This document shows, piece by piece, positions 46,721 through 54,879 of a stretch of DNA of 64,000 nucleotides. The notes under the pieces are model-generated. The model was not told the DNA's origin. It did no database searches and was given only the letters and a program-made list of their open reading frames with translations. The stretch spans positions 1,909,001-1,973,000 of the forward strand of contig NZ_CP061769.1 of assembly GCF_011420305.2 (NCBI RefSeq), given 5' to 3'. Position numbers and translations under genes: made by a program. This DNA comes from Nocardioides ochotonae (GTDB taxonomy: Bacteria > Actinomycetota > Actinomycetes > Propionibacteriales > Nocardioidaceae). How positions within the stretch are numbered: the stretch's first letter is position 1; each line of letters opens with the position of its first letter.

Positions 46721-47212
46721 ATGGCAGCCGAGACCCCGCAGACCCCCCGGACCCCGCAGACCCCCGCGCGCGACGAGTCGACCCACCGCAGCATCGAGCT
46801 GGCCCGTGACGGTGACCTGCACTTCGTGGCCACCAACCGCCGCGGCGGCACGCTGGCCATCGGCTCGGGGGAGGACGACGACTTCACCCCGGTCGAGCTC
46901 CTGCTCGCGGGGCTGGCCGCCTGCGGGGCGATCGACCTGGAGTCGGTCACCGCGAAGCGGGCGCCGTTCAGCGCGTTCGCGGCCCGCGGGGAGGGCCACA
47001 AGATCCGCGACGAGCAGGGCAACCGGATGGTCGACCTCGCGGTCACCTTCGACGTGGCGTTCCCCGAGGGCGAGGCCGGCGACCGGGCCCGCGCGGTGCT
47101 GGAGCGCACCGTGGAGCAGGTGCAGGACCGGCTGTGCACCGTCGGGCGCACCGTCACCGTCGGCGACCGGGTGGACTACCGGACCGGCGACCTGAGCCCG
47201 CAAGCGGGCTGA
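46721..47212 (+). CDS. OsmC-family protein
   Basis: 163 residues from ATG. A Pro/Thr-rich start (about 1-22) is followed by the OsmC fold: DLHFVATNRRGGTLAIG, DFTPVELLLAGLAACGAIDLESVTAKR with the conserved Cys in the LAACGAID helix, and the second conserved Cys in DRLCTVGRTV near the C-terminus. OsmC/Ohr proteins reduce organic peroxides with this Cys pair. The spacing fits OsmC-like rather than Ohr proteins. It converges with the cyclophilin gene, with 1 base between the stops. Confidence 0.88.
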   Translation: MAAETPQTPRTPQTPARDESTHRSIELARDGDLHFVATNRRGGTLAIGSGEDDDFTPVELLLAGLAACGAIDLESVTAKRAPFSAFAARGEGHKIRDEQGNRMVDLAVTFDVAFPEGEAGDRARAVLERTVEQVQDRLCTVGRTVTVGDRVDYRTGDLSPQAG

Positions 47213-47213
47213 G

Positions 47214-47915
47214 TCACTCCACCGTGACCGAGGTGATCTCGACCGGGGTCGCGGGCGCACCGTCGTTGCCGCCGCCCTCGACGCCGTCCTTGGCGACCGC
47301 GCGGACCTCGGCGAGCGACTCCTTCGAGATCGTGCCGAACTCGGTGTAGCTGGGTGCCAGCGCACCCTTCGCGTCCTCGTAGACGATGAAGAACTGCGAG
47401 CCGCCGCTGTTCGGCACCCCGGTGTTGGCCATCGCCAGCGTGCCGGCCGGGTACGTCTCCTCGCCGGTCACCTCGTCGGGGATCGTGTAGCCGGGCCCGC
47501 CCGTGCCGCTCCCCGTCGGGTCGCCGCACTGCAGCACGAAGATGCCCGCGGTGGTGAGCCGGTGGCACGGGGTGTCGTCGAAGTAGCCCTGCTCGGCCAG
47601 CGAGACGAACGAGCTCACGGTGCACGGCGCGGCGTCGGCGTCGAGCGTCGCGCTCAGGTCGCCGACGGTGGTGGCGATGGAGACCGTCACCTGGCCGCTG
47701 ACCTCGGGCTCGGCGGCGGGGATCTCCGGTCCGTCCTGCGTGCCGTCCGGGACGTACTCGCAGGCACCGGCAGTCGCGGATTCCGACTCCGACGGCGAGG
47801 TGGAGGTCTCGGCCGACTCCGGCGACTCCTCGTCGTCGCCGCACGCGGCGAGCGTGCCGAGCACGGCGAGGGCGGCAAGGGCGGCGAGAGGGCGCTTCAG
47901 CGCGGCGGCGGGCAT
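47214..47915 (-). CDS. Lipoprotein peptidyl-prolyl isomerase (cyclophilin type)
   Basis: 233 residues from ATG. Lipoprotein signal LAALAALAVLGTLAAC with Cys25; then a Ser/Glu-rich linker (about 27-50). The cyclophilin domain covers about residues 72-230: TVGDLSATLDADAAPCTVSSF, GYFDDTPCHRL, FVLQCGDPTGSG, LAMANTGVPNSGGSQFFI. The catalytic Arg of the usual FHRV is present as CHRL. It would fold exported proteins outside the membrane. Confidence 0.92.
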   Translation of the reverse strand: MPAAALKRPLAALAALAVLGTLAACGDDEESPESAETSTSPSESESATAGACEYVPDGTQDGPEIPAAEPEVSGQVTVSIATTVGDLSATLDADAAPCTVSSFVSLAEQGYFDDTPCHRLTTAGIFVLQCGDPTGSGTGGPGYTIPDEVTGEETYPAGTLAMANTGVPNSGGSQFFIVYEDAKGALAPSYTEFGTISKESLAEVRAVAKDGVEGGGNDGAPATPVEITSVTVE

Positions 47916-47937
47916 GGTCTCGATCGTAGCGAGACGC

Positions 47938-49008
47938 TCAGCCGTTGCGGCCGCGGGCGGTGATCGACCACGGCTGCGGACCGGCGGCGTCCTCGGACCA
48001 GATGACGTCGTGCAGGTTGACCGCGGCGCACACGTGGTTGGGCGCGATCTCGACCAGGCTGCCCAGCGGCGGCAGCGGTGCGTCGGCGAAGTCGACCACG
48101 GCGTGGTGCTCGGCGAGCTGCACGATGCGCGCGAACGGCGCCCGTGGCAGCCGCCCCCACCCGGTGGCGTACGGCGCCCGGTCGGCGCCGAGCGCCTTGC
48201 TGCCGGCGTCGAGCACCAGCCGGCCGCCAGCGTGGCTGACCACGGTGGCCACGCAGGTGAGCGCGATGTCGTCGGGGCTGGCGACCCCGAGCTCCCACTG
48301 CTGGGCGTCGTTGAAGACGTAGACGCCCGGGCGCAGCTCGCTGACCACGCCGAGGTCGGTGTGCGCCAGGGTCGGGGTGGAGCCGCCGGAGACCACGCGC
48401 GCCTCGATGCCGGCGGCGGCGAGCGAGGCCACCGCGCCGCTCAGTGCCTCGGACTCCTCGCGGGCCACCGTGGCGGGGTCGGCGGCGTACCCGTGACCGG
48501 GGAAGGTGAAGACCCCGCGCACCGGCAGCCCGGCGTGCGCGGCCGCCTCTGCGACCGCACCGGCGTCGTGCGGCTCGGTGCCGCTGCGGTGCTGGCCGCT
48601 GTCGACCTCGACGAGCACCTCGATGCCGTGACCTCCCAGGTGGCGCCCCGCGTTGGCGGCGCCGGCCACGGAGTCCACCCCGATCGCGAGCCGGGTGGTC
48701 TCGGCGAGGTCGACCAGCCGCCGGGCCGCGTGCTCCTCGAGCCACAACGGGTAGGCGATGAACAGGTCGGTGCAGCCGTACGCCGCGAACGCCTCCGCCT
48801 CGCCGATCGTCGCCACGGTCAGCCCGACCGCGCCGGCGCTCAACTGGAGCTCGGCGACCTCACGTGACTTGTGGGTCTTGGCGTGCGGGCGCAGGCTCAC
48901 CCCCGCGGCGCCCGCGAGGTCGGCGGCGCGCTGCAGGTTGCGGTGGACGCGGGACAGGTCGGCGCGCAGGTACGGCGTGCGTGGCTCCTCGGGCACGGTC
49001 ACGAACAT
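47938..49008 (-). CDS. D-threonine aldolase / D-serine dehydratase-like PLP enzyme
   Basis: 356 residues from ATG 49008; GTG 49017, overlapping the upstream stop (GTGA), is an alternative with GAGGAG only 2 bases before it. Alanine-racemase-fold PLP enzyme: Schiff-base Lys in RPHAKTHKSREVAELQL, and the metal-binding HxC pair near the end in APNHVCAAVNL, as in the D-threonine aldolase and D-serine dehydratase family. It acts on a D-amino acid or a beta-hydroxy-D-amino acid. The exact substrate is open. It follows an aldo/keto reductase gene, probably in one transcript. Confidence 0.85.
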   Translation of the reverse strand: MFVTVPEEPRTPYLRADLSRVHRNLQRAADLAGAAGVSLRPHAKTHKSREVAELQLSAGAVGLTVATIGEAEAFAAYGCTDLFIAYPLWLEEHAARRLVDLAETTRLAIGVDSVAGAANAGRHLGGHGIEVLVEVDSGQHRSGTEPHDAGAVAEAAAHAGLPVRGVFTFPGHGYAADPATVAREESEALSGAVASLAAAGIEARVVSGGSTPTLAHTDLGVVSELRPGVYVFNDAQQWELGVASPDDIALTCVATVVSHAGGRLVLDAGSKALGADRAPYATGWGRLPRAPFARIVQLAEHHAVVDFADAPLPPLGSLVEIAPNHVCAAVNLHDVIWSEDAAGPQPWSITARGRNG

Positions 49009-49013
49009 CGCGC

Positions 49014-49850
49014 TCACTGCTCCTCGTGGACGTCGGGGTCGCCCCCGAACAGCCGCCCGTCCGGGCGGCCGAGGGCGGTGATGGCGGCCATCTCGTCCTC
49101 GCTCAGCTCGAAGCCGTCGAGGTCGAGGTTGGCGCGCTGGCGCTCGGGGGTGGCCGACTTGGGGATCGGCAGGTTGCCGAGCTGGACCTGCCAGCGCAGC
49201 ACCACCTGCCCGGGGCTGACCCCGTGGGCGCGGGCGGCGTCGGCGACCGCCGGCTGGTCGAAGGGCGCGTTGCGCTTGCCCAGCGGGCTCCACGACTCGG
49301 TGAGGATGCCGAGCCGTGCGTGCACCGCGCGCAGCGGGGCCTGCGGGAACCACGGGTGCAGCTCGATCTGGTTGACCACCGGGGTCACCCCGGTCTCGGC
49401 GATGATCCGCGTCAGGTGGGCCTCGGTGAAGTTGGAGACGCCGATGGAGGTCACCAGCCCTTGCGCCTGGAGGTCGACCAGGGCGCGCCACGCCTCGACG
49501 TACTGGTCCTGGCTGGGGTTGGGCCAGTGGATGAGGTGCAGGTCGAGGCGGTCCAGCCCGAGCCGCTCGAGCGACTCGTGGGTGCTGCGGATCGCGGCGT
49601 CGTACGCGTGGTGGCGGCCCGGCAGCTTGCTGGTCACCCGCAGCTCCTCGCGCGGCAGGTCGGCGCGGCGGATCGCCTCGCCGACCTCACGCTCGTTGTC
49701 GTAGTTCACCGCGGTGTCGAGCAGCCGGTAGCCGGCCTCCAGGGCGCTGGTGATCGCGCGGACGCCGTCCTCGCCGGTCAGCGTGTAGGTCCCGAACCCG
49801 ATCGCGGGAAGGGTGCGGCCGTCGTGGAGCGTGTGGTCGGCGAGAGGCAT
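49014..49850 (-). CDS. Aldo/keto reductase
   Basis: 278 residues from ATG. The 2,5-diketo-gluconate reductase-like AKR: GFGTYTLTGEDGV, DTAVNYDNEREVGEAI (catalytic Asp and Tyr), TSKLPG (Lys), LHLIHWPNP (His), SIGVSNF and IPKSATPERQRANLD (NADPH phosphate site). All four catalytic residues are present. It reduces aldehydes or ketones with NADPH in the cytosol; substrate unknown. The longer upstream frame is not supported. Its stop overlaps the possible GTG start of the PLP gene. Confidence 0.94.
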   Translation of the reverse strand: MPLADHTLHDGRTLPAIGFGTYTLTGEDGVRAITSALEAGYRLLDTAVNYDNEREVGEAIRRADLPREELRVTSKLPGRHHAYDAAIRSTHESLERLGLDRLDLHLIHWPNPSQDQYVEAWRALVDLQAQGLVTSIGVSNFTEAHLTRIIAETGVTPVVNQIELHPWFPQAPLRAVHARLGILTESWSPLGKRNAPFDQPAVADAARAHGVSPGQVVLRWQVQLGNLPIPKSATPERQRANLDLDGFELSEDEMAAITALGRPDGRLFGGDPDVHEEQ

Positions 49851-49922
49851 GTCCTCGACGCTAGCGCCGCCGCGGCGGACGGGGGAGAGGCGCACGGGCA
49901 CCCGGCCCGGGACAATGGCCCC

Positions 49923-50738
49923 GTGAGCGACGTCGACCCCACCCTGCGCCCGGACTGCGGCGCCTGCGTGGGCCTGTGCTGCGTGGCGCTGCCGTTCGGA
50001 CGCTCGCGCGACTTCGCCTTCGACAAGGCGGCGGGCGAGGCGTGTCGCCACCTGACCCCGGCCGACGGCTGCGGCATCCACGCCGAGCTCCGCGAGCGGG
50101 GGATGATCGGGTGCACCGTCTACGGCTGCCACGGCGCGGGGCAGCAGGTGACCCAGGTGGTGTACGCCGGGCGCTCGTGGCGCGAGGGCGAGCCGGTGGC
50201 GGGGGAGATGTTCGCGGTCTTCGCGGTGGTCCGCGCCCTGCACGAGATGCTCGTGCTGCTCACCGACGCCGTGCGCTGGGCGCCGGCCGGGCACCGCGAG
50301 CTCGTCACCCTGCGGGACCGGCTGCGGGCCGCGAGCGGCGGTACGCCGGCGCAGGTGCTCGACGTCGAGGTCGACGCGTACCGCGCGGCGGTCGGGGACC
50401 TGCTGCGGCGGCTCAGCGCGGAGGTCCGCGGGGGCGAGGGCGCGGCGCTCGCCGGCGCCGACCTGGTGGGCCGCGACCTGCGCGGCACCGACCTGCAAGC
50501 GGCGGACCTGCGTGGCGCGCTGCTGGTCGCGGCGAGGCTGAGCGGGAGCGACCTGAGCCGGGCCGATCTGCTGGGCGCCGACCTGCGCGATGCCCGCCTC
50601 GACGGTGCCGATCTCTCCGGAGCGTTCCTGCTCACCCAGCCGCAGGTCGACGCAGCCCGCGGCGACGAGCGGACCCGCCTGCCCGACGGGCTGACACGTC
50701 CGGGGCACTGGACGCCCCGCGCCGGCGGCGCGCACTGA
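49923..50738 (+). CDS. Cys-rich YkgJ-like domain fused to pentapeptide repeats
   Basis: 271 residues from GTG. The N-terminal 75 residues have a cysteine cluster (CGACVGLCC, then CRHL, CGIH, CTVYGC) like metal- or Fe-S-binding YkgJ/CxxCxxCC proteins. A helical middle (about 80-170) follows. The C-terminal part (about 175-235) is a right-handed beta-helix of pentapeptide repeats: ADLVGRDLRGTDLQAADLRG and further A(D/N)LxG units. Pentapeptide proteins can mimic DNA and protect gyrase, but many have other roles. From memory this fusion is seen in actinobacteria without known function. Confidence 0.85.
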   Translation: MSDVDPTLRPDCGACVGLCCVALPFGRSRDFAFDKAAGEACRHLTPADGCGIHAELRERGMIGCTVYGCHGAGQQVTQVVYAGRSWREGEPVAGEMFAVFAVVRALHEMLVLLTDAVRWAPAGHRELVTLRDRLRAASGGTPAQVLDVEVDAYRAAVGDLLRRLSAEVRGGEGAALAGADLVGRDLRGTDLQAADLRGALLVAARLSGSDLSRADLLGADLRDARLDGADLSGAFLLTQPQVDAARGDERTRLPDGLTRPGHWTPRAGGAH

Positions 50739-50740
50739 GG

Positions 50741-51214
50741 TCAGCCGATCCGCTCGGGGCCCGCATCAGGAGGGGCATCGGGGCTCGTGTCGGGTGTGGC
50801 GGTGTGGTCGGGATGGCCGGGCGTGCGCCGGTCCTCCTTCATCTGCGCCTCGTAGAGGTGCCGGCGACCGTCGACCAGGGCGTCGCGCGCCTCCTGCTCG
50901 AGCGCCTTGAACGCGGAGTAGTAGGTGTCGTCGTAGGCCTCGACGACCTGGAAGGTCCAGCGGCCGTCGATGACGTTGCGCCCGACCAGCTCGCGCTCGA
51001 CCCGGTCGGCGATCTCGTCGTGACCGGCGTCGCGCAGCCGTGCCACCGCCTCGCCCATCGTGAGGTCGGCGGTGCCGCTGAGGCGGTGGAAGGCGTAGAG
51101 GTGGCCGCGGGCGACCTCCACGCACTCGAGCGCCTCGGACAGCTTGCCCAGCGCCGCCACGGTGTCGTCGCCGACACCGGGCGGCCGCTGGTGGGCGCGG
51201 TCCGGCCCGGGCAT
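50741..51214 (-). CDS. Conserved hypothetical helical protein
   Basis: 157 residues from ATG. Residues about 15-115 are a helical domain with conserved-looking ECVEVARGHLYAFHRLSGTAD, GHDEIADRVERELVGRNV and FQVVEAYDDTYYSAFK; the C-terminal 40 residues are Pro/Asp-rich and disordered. No signal or membrane segment. I recall similar sequences in Actinobacteria as unnamed hypotheticals. It converges with the pentapeptide gene (2 bases apart) and is followed by the 73-residue gene's region on the same strand. Confidence 0.7.
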   Translation of the reverse strand: MPGPDRAHQRPPGVGDDTVAALGKLSEALECVEVARGHLYAFHRLSGTADLTMGEAVARLRDAGHDEIADRVERELVGRNVIDGRWTFQVVEAYDDTYYSAFKALEQEARDALVDGRRHLYEAQMKEDRRTPGHPDHTATPDTSPDAPPDAGPERIG

Positions 51215-51215
51215 G

Positions 51216-51437
51216 TCAGCCCAGCACTGCCTGGGCGTCGACGGCGCCGTGGCGCGACTCGATCGCGTCGGTCAGCCGGGTGATCTCCTCCTCGGTGACC
51301 GTCACGCCGGCGGCGAGGAAGCCGCGCTGCAGCTCCTCGTGCACGGTGCCCTCGGTCGCGCCGTCCTGCCAGGAGGTGACCCGGTCGACGACGTTCTGCA
51401 CGGCCTCGATCTCTTCGCTGCTTCGCTGCTCAGTCAT
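51216..51437 (-). CDS. Small hypothetical protein, 73 residues
   Basis: ATG start MTEQRSSEEIEAVQNVVDRV; all-helical and acidic, with WQDGATEGTVHEELQRGF and TVTEEEITRLTDAIE. No Cys, no membrane segment. It sits 1 base upstream of the 157-residue gene's start region and is divergent from the LLM oxidoreductase gene, 42 bases away. It is probably co-transcribed with the gene after it. No known family. Confidence 0.65.
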   Translation of the reverse strand: MTEQRSSEEIEAVQNVVDRVTSWQDGATEGTVHEELQRGFLAAGVTVTEEEITRLTDAIESRHGAVDAQAVLG

Positions 51438-51479
51438 GGCCGGGCAGTACCCACCGTCTCCGGGCGTACGCTCGCGAGC

Positions 51480-52346
51480 ATGGACCTCGGCATCCACTAC
51501 GCCCGCTTCGACCACCCGGGCTGGGACACCCGGCTCGTCGAGCGCGTGGGCGAGACCGCGCGGGTGGCCGACGAGGGCGGCGTGGCGCTGATGAGCGTGA
51601 TGGACCACTGGTTCCAGATGGAGGACCTCGGCGGGCCGCCGTCGCCGATGCTCGAGGGCTACACGACGCTCGGCTACCTGGCCGCGGTGACCCGCCGGCT
51701 CCGGCTCGGGCTGCTGGTCACCGGGGTCACCTACCGGGCCCCGGGGCTGCTGGCCAAGACCGTCACCACCCTCGACGTGCTCTCCGGTGGCCGTGCGGTG
51801 CTCGGGATCGGCGCCGCGTGGTACGAGCGCGAGCACGACGGCCTCGGAGTCGCCTTCCCGCCCACCGCCGAGCGGTTCGAGCGGCTGGAGGAGACGCTGC
51901 AGATCTGTCGGCAGATGTGGAGCGAGGACGACGGCCCCTACCGCGGCCGGCACTACCGGCTCGCCGAGACCGTCTGCGTGCCGCCGCCGGTGCGCGGCCG
52001 GGTGCCGGTGCTGATCGGTGGCAGCGGTGAGCGCAAGACGCTGCGCCTGGTCGCGGCGTACGCCGACGCGTGCAACCTGTTCGCCTTCGAGCCCGAGGAG
52101 ATGAAGCACAAGCTCGACGTGCTGCGCCGCCACTGCGACGACCTCGGCCGCGACTACGACGAGATCGAGAAGACGGTGCTGGTCGCGCTCGACCCGGTCG
52201 GCGACCGGGACGGGTTCCTGGCGCTGGTGGAGCAGTACGCCGCGCTCGGGATCGACCTGGTGACGGTGATGCCGACCGCCGAGGACCCCGTCGCCTGGAC
52301 CACCGCGCTGGTGGACGATGTGGTGCCGCGGCTGCGCGCGCTCTGA
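51480..52346 (+). CDS. LLM-class F420-dependent oxidoreductase
   Basis: 288 residues from ATG. Luciferase-like (beta/alpha)8 barrel: MDLGIHYARFDHPGW start, VMDHWFQMEDLGG, YLAAVTRRLRLGLLVTGVTYR, TTLDVLSGGRAVLGIGAAW and VLIGGSGERKTLRLVAAYAD. These fit the F420-dependent group in actinobacteria rather than FMN luciferases. It transfers hydride to or from an unknown substrate. The next gene starts inside its last 29 bases. Confidence 0.92.
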   Translation: MDLGIHYARFDHPGWDTRLVERVGETARVADEGGVALMSVMDHWFQMEDLGGPPSPMLEGYTTLGYLAAVTRRLRLGLLVTGVTYRAPGLLAKTVTTLDVLSGGRAVLGIGAAWYEREHDGLGVAFPPTAERFERLEETLQICRQMWSEDDGPYRGRHYRLAETVCVPPPVRGRVPVLIGGSGERKTLRLVAAYADACNLFAFEPEEMKHKLDVLRRHCDDLGRDYDEIEKTVLVALDPVGDRDGFLALVEQYAALGIDLVTVMPTAEDPVAWTTALVDDVVPRLRAL

Positions 52347-53058
52347 GCGGCGCTGGCCGGCCGCGATGGTCGGGATGCTGCTGGTGAGCGCGTGCTCCGC
52401 CGGTGGTGGCGGCGGTGGCGCTTCCCCGCGGGGTGCCGCGGAGGAGCCGATCCCAGCCGCACCCGTGGTGGCGACCTGGCCCGCCGCGGCGGGCCAGGTG
52501 CTCGAGCTGGCGGTCAGCGACGGGCGCCCGGCGCGGGCGCTGCTCTCGGTGCCCGCGCTCGGCATCGCCGACCTCGCCGTGGTGCCCTACCGCGGGGTCA
52601 CCGACGATGCGCCGGGCACCGCGATCCAGGACGGCGGCGTGGCCGCGAGCCCGCACGGCCCCGGCGGTGGCACCGGTCCGGGCGGGGTCGGCAACTTCCA
52701 GGTCACCGCGCACCGGGTCTCCTCGACGCGGGCCTTCGAGCACCTCCCGTCGCTGGGCCACGGGTCGCGGGTGCTCGTCGACGTGGGGGAGACCCGCTAC
52801 GTCTACGAGGTGCGCGCCACCCGGCGTACGTCGTTCCGATCGGCGCAGTCGCTGCGCGAGCAGCGTGCCGCGGTCCCGGGCCGCCCGGGTGCCACCCCGC
52901 GGCGAGCGATGCTGACCCTGTCGACCTGTGCGACCCCCGAGGACCATGCCGCCGGCAACTGGTGGTCCGACGAGCACGGCAACCCCGAGCACCGCATCGA
53001 CAAGGTCGCGGTGCTGGTCGAGGTCGAGGTGGGGGAACGCGCCGAGAACCGGCTGTAA
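52318..53058 (+). CDS. Sortase-family protein with lipoprotein-like start
   Basis: 246 residues from ATG 52318, overlapping the previous gene by 29 bases; this start gives a signal with an ARSERRWPAAMVG basic part and a SAC lipobox. A start at ATG 52366 would leave almost no n-region. Sortase catalytic set is present: His132 (VTAHRV), Cys204 (LTLSTC) and Arg226 (EHRIDK). Sortases join surface proteins to peptidoglycan or build pili. The domain is of the class E/F kind frequent in actinobacteria. No LPXTG substrate was seen in the window. An unusual point is the lipobox instead of a plain membrane anchor. Confidence 0.82.
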   Translation: MWCRGCARSERRWPAAMVGMLLVSACSAGGGGGGASPRGAAEEPIPAAPVVATWPAAAGQVLELAVSDGRPARALLSVPALGIADLAVVPYRGVTDDAPGTAIQDGGVAASPHGPGGGTGPGGVGNFQVTAHRVSSTRAFEHLPSLGHGSRVLVDVGETRYVYEVRATRRTSFRSAQSLREQRAAVPGRPGATPRRAMLTLSTCATPEDHAAGNWWSDEHGNPEHRIDKVAVLVEVEVGERAENRL

Positions 53059-53130
53059 CGCGGGGTTGTCGTCGCTTCACACGCGGCGTACGACGGAGGA
53101 AGCGTCCACAGGCCTGCGGAAGTCGGCGGC

Positions 53131-54174
53131 TCAGGAGTAGTCCGCGAACAGCCGCCGGGCCGCGCCGTCGACGCTCATCACCCCGCCGTACGGCACGATC
53201 CACTGCGGCCGGGTGTGTCCGAAGGGCGGGCCGACCACGACCACCGCGTCGCGGTGGTAGCGCCCGACCAGCTCGATCGCGACGTCGCGCTGCTCCTCGC
53301 GCGCGGCCAGGCGCTCCGCGGACGACGGGCGCCGGGTGAAGTCGGAGGTCGGCGGGCGGGCGACGACCACCGCGTCGACGGCCTCGAGGATCCCGCGCTC
53401 ACCGAGGCTGCGCAGGATCCAGCCGAACTCGGTGGCCGGCATCAGCTCCTCGGAGGTCTCCAGGAGCAGCACGCCGCCGGCGACCACCGCCGGGTCGGCC
53501 GCGAACCGTCCGGCGGTCAGGATCCACTGGAGGACGTCGAGGCAGCCGCCCCAGGTGCGCCCGGTGACCGCGCGGGCGGGACCTGCCCAGGTCCACGGCT
53601 CGGTCGACTCGCGGTCGCCGTACTCGTGCAGCGCGCGGGGATCTGCCCAGTCCCGACCGAAGTCCTCCGACTCGCCGGGCTCGGTGATCTCGAGGCGCTC
53701 ACCGGTGAGGAGGGCGGCGCGCAGGGACTGCCCGTGGACGGCGTCGATGCCGGGGCCGGCCCCGAGGTGGACCTGCGTGGAGCCGCCGTAGAAGCCGGGG
53801 ACGCCATGGCCCCACAGCCAGTTCAAGATGTTGGTGTTGTCGCTGTAGCCGAGGAACGGCTTGGGGTCGCGGGTCACCAGGGCGGCGTCCAGGTGGGGGA
53901 CCACGGTGATCTGGTCCTCACCGCCCACCGTGGCCAGCACCGCGCGGATCTCGGGATCGCCGAACGCCGCGTTGAGGTCGGCGGCGCGCGCCTCGGCCGA
54001 CGCACCCAGCTGGCGGGTGGTCGGGTACTCGACCGGCACCAGTCCCGTCAGGGTCGTCAGTCGGGCCAGCGCCTGCTCGTGCACGGCGGGTGCCACCGCC
54101 GGCGCCGCGAACGAGGGGGAGAGGACGGCGACCTTGTCGCCCGGCCTGGCCTTGGGGACGGCGAGGAGCTCCAT
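53131..54174 (-). CDS. S66 family LD-carboxypeptidase-like protein
   Basis: 347 residues from ATG (MELLAVPKARPGDKVAVLSPS), the usual place for the S66 start; a GTG 13 codons upstream adds a non-conserved part. Catalytic Ser in FLGYSDNTNI, Glu in LLLETSEE and His in GPPFGHTRPQW. S66 peptidases cleave the L-lysyl-D-alanine bond of murein tetrapeptides (LdcA) or inactivate microcin C (MccF). This chain is nearer the MccF-like group in my reading (long insertion, W-W near the middle), but that is uncertain. Confidence 0.88.
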   Translation of the reverse strand: MELLAVPKARPGDKVAVLSPSFAAPAVAPAVHEQALARLTTLTGLVPVEYPTTRQLGASAEARAADLNAAFGDPEIRAVLATVGGEDQITVVPHLDAALVTRDPKPFLGYSDNTNILNWLWGHGVPGFYGGSTQVHLGAGPGIDAVHGQSLRAALLTGERLEITEPGESEDFGRDWADPRALHEYGDRESTEPWTWAGPARAVTGRTWGGCLDVLQWILTAGRFAADPAVVAGGVLLLETSEELMPATEFGWILRSLGERGILEAVDAVVVARPPTSDFTRRPSSAERLAAREEQRDVAIELVGRYHRDAVVVVGPPFGHTRPQWIVPYGGVMSVDGAARRLFADYS

Positions 54175-54230
54175 GGGAGCTGACCCTAGGGGAGGCGCCA
54201 GCAGGAGGGACACGGAAGGGTGGCGCCATC

Positions 54231-54249
54231 TGATACCACCCCGGTATCA
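54231..54249. promoter_or_regulatory. 7-5-7 operator palindrome of the Doc toxin-antitoxin module
   Basis: TGATACC-ACCCC-GGTATCA is a perfect palindrome ending 7 bases before the antitoxin ATG. It contains TATCAT (54245-54250), a good -10 whose start point would fall at the ATG itself, so a leaderless mRNA is likely. Binding of the antitoxin here would block the promoter. Confidence 0.7.
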
Positions 54250-54256
54250 TCGGGTC

Positions 54257-54457
54257 ATGGCCATGACTCTCCGCCCCACCGAGGACCAGCAGGCGCGCAT
54301 CGCCAAGGCGGCCGAGATCGAGGGCAAGTCCATGCACCAGTTCATCCTCGACGCTGCCCTGGACGCTGCCGCGCGACGGGAGCGGCGCCGCGACGAGCTG
54401 CTCGCCCAGATCATCGCCGAGGACGCCGGAGCCCTGGATCGCCTGGCCCACGCGTGA
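54257..54457 (+). CDS. Antitoxin of a Doc-type module (ribbon-helix-helix)
   Basis: 66 residues from ATG. The sequence MTLRPTEDQQARIAKAAEIEGKS followed by HQFILDAALDAAARRE is the DUF1778/CopG-like ribbon-helix-helix pattern, with a short C-terminal helix (LLAQIIAEDAGALDRL) that would wrap the toxin. It overlaps the toxin gene (GTGA), and its promoter carries a palindrome for autoregulation. Confidence 0.85.
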   Translation: MAMTLRPTEDQQARIAKAAEIEGKSMHQFILDAALDAAARRERRRDELLAQIIAEDAGALDRLAHA

Positions 54458-54870
54458 GCGCTGCCCAGTCCGTGGTCTACCTGACCATGGACGACCTGTA
54501 CGCCGTCGTCGAGGCCATCACGGCCGGCCAGGCCGGCGCCGTGCGCGACCACGGGCTGCTCGCCTCGGCGGCGGCGCGCCCCGCGACGTCGATCTACGGC
54601 GAGGAGCCCTATCCCGACCTGTCCACCAAGGCGGCGGCGCTGCTGCACTCGCTGGTGACCTCCCACCCGCTGGTCGACGGCAACAAGCGGCTGGCCCTGG
54701 TGGCCACCCGGTTGTTCTACGCCCTCAACGACGTCTCGATCGTCGCGACCGAGGACGAGAAGGTGGAGCTGATCTTGGCGGTGGAGGACGGCACGCTGCG
54801 CGAGGTGGACAAGATCGGCGCGACGCTGCGCCGGTGGGAGACGCGCTCGCCGGGGCAGGACCCGCACTAG
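54454..54870 (+). CDS. Doc/Fic-family toxin (death on curing)
   Basis: 138 residues; GTG overlaps the antitoxin stop. The Fic-fold motif HPLVDGNKR is at residues 71-79. Doc toxins with H-x-F-x-D-G/N-N-K-R phosphorylate elongation factor Tu and stop translation; the form here keeps the catalytic His71 and the DGNKR part, with Leu instead of Phe at position 73. An intact module with its own operator, ended 9 bases before a phosphotransferase gene. Such modules are often carried by mobile or accessory regions. Confidence 0.88.
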   Translation: MSAAQSVVYLTMDDLYAVVEAITAGQAGAVRDHGLLASAAARPATSIYGEEPYPDLSTKAAALLHSLVTSHPLVDGNKRLALVATRLFYALNDVSIVATEDEKVELILAVEDGTLREVDKIGATLRRWETRSPGQDPH

Positions 54871-54879
54871 CCTGCTGCG

